Assembly: GCA_009733575.1 (NCBI GenBank)
Contig: ML769502.1
Span: 1 to 64,000, forward strand
Length of the DNA: 64,000 nucleotides
Reading direction: 5' to 3'
DNA from: Gymnopus androsaceus JB14
Taxonomy: Eukaryota > Basidiomycota > Agaricomycetes > Agaricales > Omphalotaceae
The notes beneath the pieces are model-generated. The model searched no databases and was not told the DNA's origin. It was given only the letters and a program-made list of their open reading frames with translations. Shown one piece after another: positions 24,039 through 36,243 of the stretch. The translations under genes and the position numbers were made by a program. Numbering within the stretch: position 1 is the stretch's first letter; each line of letters opens with the position of its first letter.

Positions 24039-24319
24039 GTTTGTGGTACCCTGCAGGAAGACCTAGCAGATATAAGCAAGTTATTGGTCAGCTGAACAAT
24101 TGCCCTTATGCAGGATATAATAATACCTTACCGATGGAAGACAATAATCAGGCTGACCATTTGAGTAATCGAAGTAATCGAATCCGGTTTGCCATGCTGC
24201 TGCGAGGAGCTGAAAAGAACAAAAGGACAAAAACGACTAGTGATAAGTTAGTGATAAAAGCCATAGCAGAGGGATTGACCTACATCGAAATGTACTTCTT
24301 TCATACGAACTCAAACGCC

Positions 24320-25877
24320 ATGAGCAAGCAGCACAGATACGTCCGCCGTGGCGTGTTGAAAGGCCAGCATGGAGCCGTAGCATGCCTTGCAGCGCACCCT
24401 TTGGGTGCGTATGTAGCTTCCGGAGGTAAGATTCGATAAAATTTGTCGATATTGCTTCAGATTGATTCATTCAGCACCAAGGCGAAGCTGGTACCAAGAT
24501 ATGGCACATTCCAACGGCCAAGTCTGTTCCAGGCCCAACGGGAGCTTCCGACAGGGGTGTTACTACAGCCATAGTATGGCTTACGAGGGCAGACGACGAG
24601 GAGGAAGGTCTCGCGTATGGGACCGAGCATGGATATCTTGCTGTTTGGAGAAAAAATAAGGAAGGTGACGGGGTGAGTCGATGTCCACAGATGCAAGATC
24701 GCTGAATCAACTGACCAGATGCAGTTCACAGAGACATTTTGCGATCGCTTGACCGGGGGGAAGGACGGTGACGAGATCTCTGCCATCGCATACGACACAA
24801 ACTCTGGCCAGATCGCGGTTGTGCATCGTGCAGAGGCCATCCATCGATTCATACTTGATGTTGGCATGATTCCCCGAATCATCAAGTCCGTGACTATTGC
24901 GAAGCACTGGCCGCAAGCTGTAGCGTTTGGACAGGTCGGCGTTCGAGGTCCTGAACTATGGTCCTTTGGACGTGAAGATGGAGTCATGTGAGTAGAGTCT
25001 ATAATCTAAGAACAAGCTCACCTCGACTAGATATGTCCTCAGCGACGAGGGCAAGATATTAAAATCAAAACCAACTGGTATGGTGATGTGAGTATGACGG
25101 TTCTATTGCCGTGCAACGAACTCACCACTGGAACAGAGGACATGCGGTCCTTAACACGAAGGACGATGCTATCATTCTGGATGATGTAGCTCAGGGCGTA
25201 GCCTTAATGAAACTGGCAGGCACTGAGAGAGTGAAGACCTTCGAAGTCCCTGGCAAACAATGTCGGTCCCGCAACGTTGCCTTCCAAGACGGTACCAGCA
25301 CAATCGTGGTCGGTAGCGACCATGGAAACATCTATATCTTCGATCGACGCTCAGGCGAGATCATAGACACCATCCACATTGGGGCTAGGGATTGGGTTCA
25401 GTCAATTTCGGTGCGCCTCAAGCCTGTAACGTGTTTGACTATCGCTGATATGATTGTAGACTGTTGAATGTAACGGTGTGCCTCTGGTGATCGCAGGTCG
25501 CTCTGGGGAAAACGTCGGTCGCACGGATATTCAAGTTTGGGAGAAGGTCGTTGCATCTCCCGCCGTCAAGAATACAGCATGGAATGAGCAGAGCCGATGG
25601 CTTCTGCTGGTTATACTGTCGTTCATTCTGCTTTTCGAGAATATCCTGGTGAGTCAGAATCTATGGTCCGGGATATGGCTGATACAAGATGCAGAAAATT
25701 CCAATTTTACTCTATTGCCAGCAGTGGTTCATTGAGGTACTACACCGATGCGGATTGTAAGATCACGTACTTGGTAGCATTTACCATACTCGTTTCCGTT
25801 GTACCCTGCTCGCATGATAAACTTCGAATAGTACTGTCCGCAACGATGTTGAACTAGGGAACTTGTCAGCTTTATGA
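24320..25877 (+). CDS. WD40 repeat-like protein
   Basis: Proposed exons: 24320-24425, 24482-24672, 24719-24987, 25031-25087, 25137-25410, 25460-25648, 25695-25756 and 25832-25877 (397 aa). Introns are 43-75 nt and all phases agree; the first acceptor (aag/GC) is the weakest. WD40-type blades are visible: GQHGAVACLAAHPLGAYVAS, TKIWHIP, GTEHGYLAVWRK, DEISAIAYDTNSGQIAVVHR, VRGPELWSFGREDG, TIVVGSDHGNIYIFDRRSGE and TDIQVWEKV. A hydrophobic segment near the C-terminus (LLLVILSFILLFENIL) may be membrane-embedded. The last exon encodes TVRNDVELGNLSAL, a tail that recurs in the repeats at 13 and 44 kb. WD40 proteins are scaffolds, and the partner is unknown. No disabling mutation was found. Confidence 0.72.
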
Positions 25878-25968
25878 TTATGATTCACGCTCAATGCTAA
25901 TGAAACCAATTCGTTCTATGTAATACTATCCATTGGCTATATAAAAACAGCATGAATAACTTACTGCA

Positions 25969-26215
25969 TTGCCCGCCTCAGTCGAGCAAGTGGGCGTTGA
26001 AGTTGAAGCGTTGAGAAGTTGTTCCCACGCCTGACCCTGCGTCAATATGCCTGCACGCGTTTGGATTCCAGCCAAAAGAAGAATATCTTTTGATAAGATA
26101 TTCTTCTTTTGGCTGGAATCCAAACGCGTGCAGGCATATTGACGCAGGGTCAGGCGTGGGAACAACTTCTCAACGCTTCAACTTCAACGCCCACTTGCTC
26201 GACTGAGGCGGGCAA
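25969..26215. repeat. 247-bp perfect palindrome: 121-bp arms, 5-nt loop
   Basis: 25969-26089 (from ttgcccgcctcagtcgagca to gaagaatatctt) is followed by ttgat and then the exact reverse complement, 26095-26215. I found no mismatch when reading both arms. Flanks share actgc on both sides (25963-25967 and 26217-26221), which could be a short target duplication. It lies about 90 bp downstream of the WD40 gene and about 120 bp upstream of the first NGN-KOW coding sequence. Confidence 0.97.
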
Positions 26216-26335
26216 CACTGCCAGCAATTCCAGTTGTAAAGAATCGTTAAGAATATTGAATACGAACGAACCAGTGAGAACTTGAATAGATCTCATTAAT
26301 TATAACAGCGAACTGAAACTACCGACCGTTGTAGG

Positions 26336-28667
26336 CTCAATGATGAAGAACCAGGTATACGACACCTGGTAAGCGACGAGGACACTAAACTCACAACGCA
26401 TATTATACAGTTCATCGACCTCGAAGCGCAGCTTGATAGCGACGACGAATTCAGTGAGGACGAACACGAAACACGGCAGGGAGATGGTATGTCAAGGATC
26501 TTATTGTCTTCGTTCTGCCAATTTATTGTTGTTGCTGTAGTGGAATTCCTCAGCAAGACGCTATCAGAGACACCTGTCCCACAGCTCATCGGACCATCCG
26601 GACTAGACTCCCTAGTCGAACGAATCGAAGATCGTTATATCCAAAGATTTCCATCTCAATCCCCCATCCTAAATCATGCATCTCAATCCCCCATTCTAAA
26701 TCATTCATCTCAAGTCGCTGAGCATGACTTCCCGACTCCTTTCAGACAGCTCTTTTCAGAGAAGCAGGACTGGAAGCTTTGGCGAGTGAAGTGTACCGTA
26801 TGTGGTCCTCGAACTCCGAGGAATTTTGGCCAACTCACCTTTTCGTCAGCCTAGGAAAGAATATTTTATCATTCATGACCTGATGCAGCGGCATGAAACG
26901 TTGTCGGATGAGCTACGCTCTGCATTCTATAATTCTCGGGATGTCGGGTTTCTCTACTTGGAGGCCAAGTTCACCAAGTCAGGGATCAGCTCACTACGTG
27001 AAGTGCTACGCGAATACTCCGACCTCAAGTTGTCTTCTATCGCAGTCGTTCCCGAGGCTGACTTGCAGAAGTGTTTGACTCTTGCATATGACTCTCAGCC
27101 TGCGCAGCAGGTATTTGCTGGCGGGCAGTGGGTACAGATCAAACGGGGACTGTATCGAGGGGACATCGGTCTAGTGCTCGAAGACTTTCGAGATGGAGAT
27201 TCAAGCACAGGCGTCAGGGTGTTTGTCATTCCTCGACTTGACTCCACCAATGAGGATCGTCCGTCAACCTCCAAACGAAAGCGTCGTATCCGACCCTCTC
27301 CTCGATTATTCAATCCCACTGAATGCAATACGGAGCAGCTTGTACGACACCGCAAACCTCATGTCTTTTCTTACGCGGCTTGGCGCTTTGAGTACGGACT
27401 CCAGATCAAAACGTACAGCGCTCAATCCTTGTCTCTTGCTCGGGAAGTTCCTGCCTCGGCCTACAAACTTTTTATGGAAGCGAAGGCAAAGGGTGCTGAT
27501 GTTGATATTCATTCGATGCCCATTCCATCGTTCTGGAGATTTGATGTCGGAGAACAAGTTTTGGTTGGCTCAGGTCTAAAATATGGGACTATCGTTTCGG
27601 GCTTCAATCCTGCTACACCTCCTCTGAGACCATGCGTCGAAGTTGATTCTGAGGAAGGCCGTCAATTGGTTCATGTGAAAAACATCACCAAGGCTATCAT
27701 CCTCGGTCAACACATCGATGTACTGGCCGGTATCCACTCTGGCAAGAAGGGTTTTGTTGTCGCACAAGATAAGAGTCTTCTAGGGATATGCACAGGTACA
27801 TCTGGTGTGGTAAGTAAGCACGAGTCTGATATCACTATCTCAATCTCATCAGTATGCAGGACTTCAGAGTTCATGTCAATTCTGTGAAAATCTCGACCCC
27901 AGATTTCCGACATACAGAAACTCCTTGGCTCGATGTTCGAGTCCGGCTTGTATCGGGCCCTTCCCAAGGTAGGCAGGGCGTTGTCAAAGACGTTCAAGTG
28001 TCACCTCTCAGATCACTTGCAATCACTGTACGTCTCGACAGTGGAGAGCTGCTCACAGTTGGTCATGCAGCGGTAAGAGAGTGCTCGTGAGTCCCTTTAT
28101 TTCACAGTGTTTGGTTTAATCTCATTTATTGTTCTTCAGGACCCAAAGATCATTGTTGGATTATCAACCACTCAAACGCCATCAGCAACAGTTCAATGTT
28201 GAGGTGCCATGGAAAGACGTCGAAGTCGTGATAAAGACCGGTCGCTTTGCAGGAAGTTTTGCTGTGGTCAAAAATGTTCAACTCGACTTTCGGGGCGTCT
28301 TGCGTCTTTCTTTGTGGGTGATAGCCCACCATTGTTCGCTCGACATTGATCATTCTGCTGTCCGTGAGTCTACGTAAGTGTAAATACCACAGTGTGAAGC
28401 TAGACCAGCTAATATCTCGCTACAGGACTGGAGCCTTATTGCAAGATTATCGTCCGCTCGAAGGAAATCAACTGAAGGAATTTGGCGTTAACACGTCATT
28501 GGAACTGATGCGATCAGGACCCGTACCCTGGCTTGGCCTGGTCGTTGACATTGTCCGTGGAGAGTACAAAGGCCAGACTGGGGCTGTGAGGGACATCAAT
28601 TGCTACCAAGTCAATCTGAGTTGGAAACCTAAAAGCGCTAGCGGAATAATGCTCATGTTAGAGTGAT
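26336..28667 (+). pseudogene. NGN-KOW (Spt5-like) protein, 5' part, split by hAT insertion
   Basis: An acidic N-terminal segment (QFIDLEAQLDSDDEFSEDE) is followed by an intron with donor at about 26487, then KQDWKLWRVKC and, after another intron, an NGN-type region (YFIIHDLMQRHETLS, then DVGFLYLEAKFTKSG). KOW-type motifs follow: VQIKRGLYRGDIGLVLED, HIDVLAGIHSGKKGFVVA, VRVRLVSGPSQGRQGVVKDV, VEVVIKTGRFAGSFAVVKNV and LVVDIVRGEYKGQTGAVRDI. Spt5/NusG proteins bind RNA polymerase; this divergent mushroom-expanded family has unknown function. The frame drifts and stops at 28664-28666, just before the hAT target site (28668-28675). The missing C-terminal part resumes at 36481. No in-frame ATG is evident near 26336, so the 5' end is uncertain. 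Confidence 0.75.
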
Positions 28668-28958
28668 ACGTGTTCTAAGGTTGGACACGACTCCGGGTCC
28701 TAGCCCGGTACCGGCAGGTTTAACCCGTGGGAATACCTGCCGGTAACAAACCCGCAGTTCCCGGTACCGGTTTCTCACGGGTCATCCCTGGTTGCAGGTT
28801 GCAATTTCTTCTTCTACCTTGACCGGCCGGTAACCTGCAGATCCGCAAACCCAAAAAAAAAAAAATCATAATCATATACAAATAGGACTTGCTGATATTC
28901 GTGGTCAATTTTAAATAAAAATCTTCAATGTTGAATGTGTATCAAAGGTCTAGTGTTA

Positions 28959-29500
28959 CTAATCTACCTCCGTTATCTCATAGTCTGATTGACTATTCTC
29001 ACCCAAGGCATGCCTGAGCCAATCATCAGCAGCAAGATTTGCTAAATGAGCCCTGCAACAAATACCCTGAAAGACATATTTAGTACAATGGCATTGAGCA
29101 TCCAACGTGAGCAACAGTTGAACACTCAGGCTTACCTTCATCTCAAAAAAGCTCCAATGGGACAGGGCATTGTCCGAAATCACCATCCTGAGTCCAGCAA
29201 CATTCAACCTGGCCTGCTGACAATGCAACTCACAGTTTGCACCATGTAGGTAACAGTATTCTAACTAAGAATCACTTAGCAAAATCAAAAGACTGCAATA
29301 GCCAATACAACTTACCTCAAGATCAAAACATTTCATGATGTTTTTCAATGTCAGTAAGCCTTCTTCGCCAGCGCTTTTACTGTTATATTTTTCTTTTGAG
29401 GTTTGAAATGGAAGCTCAGCCCAGTTGTTGACACAATTTGGCATCTGTAATACAATCATTAGTAAGTTGAATTTGTACTTGGAATAATCAAACGAGGGCC
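28959..29500 (-). CDS. Small unrecognised gene inside the hAT element
   Basis: Minus-strand exons are suggested by MPNCVNNWAELPFQTSKEK (from 29442), then an intron starting gtaagt near 29312. A block follows with QQARLNVAGLRMVISDNALS and HWSFFEM, an intron with gtaagc donor near 29134, and the terminal exon GICCRAHLANLAADDWLRHA, ending at a TAG at 28959. The last two exons stay open even unspliced. No domain recognised. It may be a separate cargo gene or the remnant of one. Start and first intron are uncertain. Confidence 0.35.
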
Positions 29501-29880
29501 TACCGGTTGCAAGCAATCTGAATCAAAAAACAAGGAAAGAACTTGCATGCTTACACTCACCCATATTTAAGCACAAGAAAAATTCGTATAATTGTGAAAA
29601 AAATTATTGTAAATTGAGAAAAAGAAAAATATATCGGTGCAGATCTAGGGTACAGTAGACATAACGAACAAGCAAATTATCCATCCAATACCATCGGCAA
29701 AAAAAACTCCTTACACAACATGGGGATAGGCGGAGTGGTAAAACAAATGAGAGAGGGGGAATTTTGAATGAACGGAGATGAGAGTCGGTAGCAATAATAA
29801 GAGAGGGGGGGTTTAGACCATTGGGGGATAGATACAATGAGAATGAGATCGGAACAACTTACACAAGGAATGTCCAATGC

Positions 29881-32771
29881 CTACAGGACATGCAGAATAG
29901 TCGGGGGACGGTGGTAGACCTTGACAAACATACGTACGTAGTAGTTTGCCAATGCTTCCTCAACTTCATGCATTCGAACAATGTCCTCCTCCTTAGGGAA
30001 TGCCTTTCGCAACTCATCAGGTTTCTCCCCAGGCCAACCTTTGACAAGATTGAAAAGTCCCTTAAGATATCGGATGCGTAAAGGTTCATTGGAATGTGTA
30101 GAGAACCCAGGCTGCGTGGAACGAGGACAGTGAGCCAGACCCGGCCAGCACCGATCAATCTCCAATTCCCTTGCAAACCAGCTTTCTCGCAGCATTTCCA
30201 CTTCCTCGCTGTCTCCCTCAGGCTGCGGTACAATATATCGGTCAAGAGTACGTATCTCCAGGCGGAACTTGGCCTCATACAACACCCAAACAACCTCCCA
30301 AACAATTTGAGGGTCCAGCGATCCAGAGGCGTTGCATTGGACAAGCTGACCTTTCCAGTATGCAGGCATGCCAGAGAGGTTATGCTCATTAATCACGATC
30401 CCACTTGAATGCGACTCCTTGACCAAGGCCTTCAATATCTCCAACATCTCCCCTCGCTTTTTCGAACCAGAGACAAGGAAATTATCAGCAGCCTCAAGCA
30501 TTGCCCGCCAATCCTTTGGATCGGGCAAACCAAGCCGCCAAAGAATCACAGGACGGATGCGTAGCCAAGAAACAATTAGTGCTGGCTTCAGCAAATTGTT
30601 GGGATTGACAAAGAGGGAGGGATCTGGGAGGTAGTGCTCAAGGAGAGAGGGCCCTGTATAGCGCTGCAGTTCTGCAAGCCTGCGACTGGCTTCATCCCAC
30701 AAATGCACACGGACAGGAAAGCACTCATGGGTCACTGGAAGGAAACGGTTGCGCTCTTCATGCAGGGGACCCCGAGGCAATTTACCTAGCACATGTTAGA
30801 GCGTTCAACAATGTAAACAAGTCAATCACTACCTGTCTTCTGCTTGTCCGGCACAGGCTTATTCTCCAAAACAGGCGCTATCCATTCACGATGTATAACA
30901 TTTAATGATTGCATCGCCGGCAAAACAGATGATTTGGCTTGATCTCCAGAAGCCCTCGCTTGAGAAAGTGTTGTAAAAAGACCCAGGCTTCTCATCTTGC
31001 CCAACGAGGTACTTGGAGTGACCATAGCCTCTGTTCAGAATGTCCCAATGAGTGATGAGGCGAATTGTCGCTGGACAAAGATACTCATCCAAGCATAATG
31101 AGTGAATGTACCAGGGAGCTCACTATAGATAAGAGGATGCGGAGGATCCTCATGAGCAATGTTGAGCGGGGCATCCGAATCACGAAGAGGAAGTGTGTGA
31201 TTCCACAATTGCTCGTCGAGGGCAGCTACAAACCGTTGTATTTTTGTCAATGCCCTATGCTCAAATCGACGAACAAGCCAAACCGGTATGCCCATTCGAA
31301 AGAGATCCGCCGCTGTACTAAGATCTTCTGTGAATGCACCCATGACATGGGGATCCAACTCAAAGGAAGTGTCAACATCATGAAGATGCAGGACCCACTT
31401 CTCCAGCCACTGAGAATGAGCATAACTTTCTAGGAAGACGCGCTGCAAGCAGGTGAGCTGCAAAGACACGATGTTCTGGGCTCTAGGTTCCGACAGATGT
31501 TCTATGTATTTTCGTAGTTGGTTGCGACCCCGAGTCAGATAGGCGTCACGCAACTGCTCCTGTGGTAGTTTCGCAATTGTCTCACTGAAGGTTGTGCACA
31601 TCGAGGTAATTTGTGACTGGAGAGATTGTGCAAGACAGACCATACCAGTAAGACCTGGGAAACTGACTGGTTCAAAGTCAGCAGATGTTGGCTGATACCA
31701 GGCCCAGCGAAGCGGATGATCTGCAGAGTCGTTTGGGCAGGGTAATACTGCAAGATGTGCAACAACTGCGTGGTACAGCTGAGGCCAGTACAATGGATCG
31801 TCCTTTGCAAAATTGTTGAATTTTTGCATACAAGTCTCACAGCAAGTGATTGGTGAATGGATAACATCCATGTTTGGCGTCGTAACGAATAAACCAATAT
31901 TTTGAAACAGCGTAGCAACACGCCCATCAAAAGAACGCAAAGCTATTGTCCCATGTATTATCAGTTTCGTTCACTCGGAAATAACTGGAATGACTTACAA
32001 ATAAGCGGCGTATCTGCACCATCGGAAGAAGCAGTAGTCGAAGTAGTCTTCACGCCACTGGAAGGAGTAGCATTTTGCGGCAATGGAGGACTCATGGCTG
32101 TAAAAATTATAATCAGAATGAAACTTGGAGAAAGTGGTAAAAACACTTACACAGAAGTACAGAATCTTTGCCACTAGAAGACGACAATGGTAAAACCGAG
32201 TTTTGAGTAGATGGACTGAGAACAGGCTCAGGAATGGGATCAACTGCCATGCCAGCTTCAAGTTGTAGCCTCTTAGCAGGAATGAGATCACCTTCCATGC
32301 CAGCTTCACACTGCATCCTCTTACGAGCAGTGTACTCCTTCAGCAAAGTTCTCACTTTTGTAGAAACAGAGGAGCTCAATGGGCTGAGACGGGCTCGGAC
32401 TCCATATCAACATCAATAATTGACCTCTCATGACTTGGAGGTGAAGGCGCTGAAGCAGAAGGAGACTCTGGAGTTGGTCCGGCAGGTGAACGTGCAGTGA
32501 ACATGGCCATGGATAAGCCAGAAATCTCATCGTCAATCCACTGCAAATTGGCCATGTTGCCCTTGATGTCGTCTGTCTCGGTGCCCATGATCCTACCCAT
32601 CCTAGGTGCCCATCGAGCTTCTTCATACTTATAACCAGAATTTTGGAAGACGCCACTAAGCTGCTCCTCGACCTCACCAGCCCCAATATTCGTAGTAGAA
32701 TAGACACGCAAAATGTTCCAGCATCGAAGATCGAGTTCGGGCGTAGAGTTAGTCGACGAAAGAAAATCCAT
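29881..32771 (-). pseudogene. Long cargo gene of unknown function in the hAT element
   Basis: Minus-strand, about 870 codons. The start is the ATG at 32771 (MDFLSSTNSTPELDL). A Pro/Ser-rich segment continues to 32376, where one base must be gained to continue in LSSSVSTKVRTLLKEY. Introns lie near 32150-32105 (gtaagtg donor) and near 31996-31941 (gtaagtc). The main body 31940-30835 contains CETCMQKFNNFAKDDPLYWP, LPEPWLVRRFEHRALT-like helices and YAWMSIFVQRQF. It is interrupted by an in-frame TGA at 31035-31037. After an intron (gtagtg...tgctag) the last exon 30792-29881 reads GKLPRGPLHEERNRFLPVTH to RPPTILHVL. I recognise no enzymatic motif. It looks like an uncharacterised protein family repeated in Agaricomycete genomes. 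One frameshift and one stop show that this copy is not functional. Confidence 0.65.
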
Positions 32772-33357
32772 TGTTGAACGATTTGAGTGAAAGTGGTCCA
32801 ACGAGCAAACGTTCAGAAAGCTGAAGCCAACTGAACGATTAATACAGAAGGACGAGTCCAACTGTACAGTGAAAGGATGAAATCCAATCACTTAAAGGCC
32901 CGATGCTGATGACGACGATGAGCAGAAGATGAGTGTAGATGGTGAAGTTCGAGAACAAGTCCGTAAGCGCCTAAGCCACAGCACCATCGGCAGGCACAAG
33001 CGCTTAGCAGACTGTGGGAACTATTCGTCTTGTGCTTTAGGCGCTTAGGCTCTCTCTCTCTCTCTCTCTCTTCATCTCTCTCATCGTCTCTCTCATCGTC
33101 GCGCACAACGAGCTTGAGTTGGCTTCGGCCTTCTCAATACCAATACAATTGGCTTCGGCCTTTTGTTCCGTATTCGGATGCGTCCGTCTATGCGGTAGTA
33201 GCTCACCCTGGCTGGATCGAGATCGCTTAGGAGGCTCAGGCTCGCTCTCTTGGCTCTATGTTGTCTCCGAATGGGGACCGGGGATTTTGTCGGTTTGGAT
33301 CAGGGGTTTGGGGTATAAAAGGTCCGTTTTCCTTGTCTCTCATGGCTCAGAGCCACC
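32772..33357. promoter_or_regulatory. Divergent promoter region of the hAT element
   Basis: This 586-bp gap separates the cargo gene (minus) from the transposase (plus). A TATA-like TATAAAAG lies at 33314-33321, 37 bp before the transposase ATG. The gap also holds a (CT)n tract (33048-33070 and imperfect to 33100), the direct repeat ttggcttcggcctt (33118 and 33150) and several cgcctaagc/gcgcttagg words in both orientations (32969-33050). Confidence 0.5.
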
Positions 33358-36243
33358 ATGGCCATGGGTAAATGTATTTCCAAACAGACTCAACTTTCGC
33401 GCACTTTGTCTATGGCGTCTATAGGTTCCTCTCCTGCTTCTACGTCGACTTTAGGTTCCTCTCCTGCCACTTCCGGGTCTTCCATTGGCCATAAACGACC
33501 TCGCACCAACGAATCCCAGGACCCAGCAAACAATGACAATGACAATGATAGCGATGTTGAATTAATTACGCCGACTCGTCCTAAATGCCAAAAAGGGCTC
33601 TCAACACGCGAGAAGGCTTTGGCTTTCAAGGGAAACTTTGCTGGGGGCTCTCGGATGAGGAAGTCCTCTGTATGTTTTTTTTAATTTTGTTTACTTATTG
33701 TTGAGCTTACGCTTTAACAGTGAGGCAAATGCAAGGATGGACCTCAAAGTTCTATGACCACTTTTCAATGCCTACCATTGACGTGACTGACCCAATCGTT
33801 GTCAAGTATATCTTCCATTGCAAAATGTATGTCGTTATTTATTTAATCATTGGAAACATGAATCTAAAGCTTATCCGTCATTCTGTAGGCATCCCAATCA
33901 GGTTGTTTCTCGTGCCCGTCATGACGATGGGACCAGCAACTTCAAACGCATGTCGATTGCTGCACAGCTGTTCTTGAGGCAGAGGTAGCTGGCCAGCTTA
34001 CCATGTCTATGTTCACTGCTGGCTCCACCTACAGTGAGCCCAAGCTCAGGCTCCTCATTGTTGAGTGGTGCGCATGCAACAGCCGTCCCATGATCATTGT
34101 GGAGGACGAGGCTTTCGTGAAGATACTTCGCATGCTGAACGCCAATGTTGCCATTCCTGATAGGAAAGCAGTCGCTCGAGATATCAAGGCCGTCTACAAA
34201 ATCTCCAAGGACTTCATGATTGACTATCTTTCAAAACAGCGCGGCCTCAAACACGAGATTCTCGATGGCTGGTCTGCGCCCAGTGTCATCTCGATTCTAG
34301 GGGCACTTATACCGTTCCTTAAGGACGATGACGAGATATACACCATAGTACTTGATTGCTACAGGTATGTGGTTTTGATATACATTAATTCTTGTTTATT
34401 GACAGATTTATCTAGGTTGACGAAGTCGCACACTGGGGAATATCTGGCTGAGAAAGTTGCCGAGTCCCTCAAGGAGTATGGTTTGGACACGTCAATTCTG
34501 AGCATGACCATGGACAACGCCTCGAACAATGACGCATTGTTGAGGGAACTAACCCATCTCCTTCCATCGGATGCAACTGTTGGTAGTCATTACCAGATCC
34601 GCTGCTTTGGCCACATAATCAACTTGTGTGTCAAAGCATTTCTTTCATTGTTTGATTCCTCCAAGAAGGCATTGAAGGCTGATGGAGATGCTCAGCTGGA
34701 TGAAGGAAGGGAAAGTGATGATTATGAAGGTAATGATGATGAGGATATCCTTGAGGATAAAGAGGTTGAGGAAGATCAGGAGGTTGAGCGTGACGCAGGT
34801 GACTGGGAGGAGATTGAAAAGCTCAGCAGCGAGCTGTTGGAGGTTTCTATGCTTGGTGTGGAGGACAAGGTCACTGGTCATCGCACAATGAAGAAGGTAA
34901 GAACTGGTACTTGCCGTGTATGGCCCATTCTGATTGTCCTTTCAGCTCCGTAGGCTTGGCCAGAAGTTTTGCAACTCCGATATGCTTCAGGAGGAGCTTG
35001 CGCAGGCTTGTGAGCATGTCAACATTGATCCAAAAAAGATGATTCGACCAGTCGATACCCAGTGGAACACTATGTGCGAGGTCATTGAACGTGCATTGTA
35101 CCTCAAGCCTGCACTCAATCGACTCTTTTCCCAAACAAAACATTCAAAAGGAACAAAAAATCTGGCGAGTCTTGGGCTGAGCAATACTGAGTGGGACTTG
35201 TTGGTTATGCTGCTACCTATGTTAAAGGCGAGTATATTTTATAATGTATGGTATACTGTGCTAATTATTGTCTAGGTCTTCCAATGTGTCACCAAGGTCA
35301 TGTCTCAATCACGGCGCCCACTTGTTGCTGATGCAATTCCTCTTATTGACCTTCTTGATGATCAACTCAAGCTTTTGGTTGGTGACAATGACAAGCCAAT
35401 GATCATTTGTGCCTCTGCTGCCAAGGCTCAAGCGGTTCTCAACAAGTATTACTCAAAGACTGATGATTCAAGGATGTATCGATTGTGTATGAGTACGTGT
35501 CTACTTTCTGTTCTATAACTTTTATTGACTTCTCGCTAGTGCTTCACCCACAATACAAAATGTCTTACTTCAGCAAGGCCTCATGGGAAATAGAGTGGAT
35601 TGATACGGCGCACCGAATCATTCAGGAGGAATGGGAGACACGCTACAAACCAACTATTGATCCTTCCTTCCTGCAGCATGTAGGTGATATGACTCAACCA
35701 GATTCAGTATGTATCTTAGTCCTTCCTCAAGGCTCAGTGAGCTGTATTAATTGGGTCTATTTAGGCTATTGATGATATCTTCATGGAACTTGACTGGTTT
35801 GGCCAAACAAATGCTGAAGACGTCCTTGAAAGATATCTCAACAGCTCCACTGATGCCGACACAGACCCCATCAAGTTTTGGGTTTTGCATTTGGACAAGC
35901 CAGGTGCCAAGGTAACTCCCTGAGGAGCCTTGGCCCAAATGGGCTTAGATTTCCTGACTGCTCCTGGTACGCCTGCTCAGGTTCATACCTATTACCTTGC
36001 TTTGCTAATTTATTTATTTATTTTCCAGCAACGTCAACTGATGTTGAATGGTTGTTTTTGCATGGCAGTGCTCAAGTTTCCAAGCGTCGTCATAGCTTGT
36101 TGTTTGAAACTCTGCGCTGCCTGATAGTCTTACGGTCATGGTTTGAAGCAGGGCTCGTACCAATTGAGAAAGTCTTGGTTTATTTTCGTAGTTTGAAGAG
36201 CAGGAGAAGGGATGGCACTGTGGACTCTGGCGATGAAGTGTGA
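33358..36243 (+). pseudogene. hAT-family transposase, disabled copy
   Basis: Exon 1 (33358-33669) is disordered. A BED-type zinc finger follows, spread over two exons (GWTSKFYDHF; FHCK; then HPNQVVSRARHDDGTSNFKR), but a missing base near 33950 throws the frame before the final HVDCC. The core then reads open from 34003: GWSAPSVISILG, SHTGEYLAEKV after an intron at 34365-34414, the RNase-H-fold acidic motif MTMDNASNNDALLREL and the CFGHIINLCVKAF helix. The C-terminal dimerisation region (TSTDVEWLFLHGSAQVSKRR) follows an in-frame TGA at 35921-35923. The residue W in EWLF replaces the usual R of ERLF. The stop and that change are both consistent with C-to-T at CpG. The transposase would have moved this element, but this copy appears dead. 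Confidence 0.8.

Noticed and set aside
27940..27960. gttcgagtccggc as a tRNA B-box
   Set aside because: It lies inside an exon of the NGN-KOW gene, with no A-box or acceptor stem around it. No other tRNA-like structure was found in the window.
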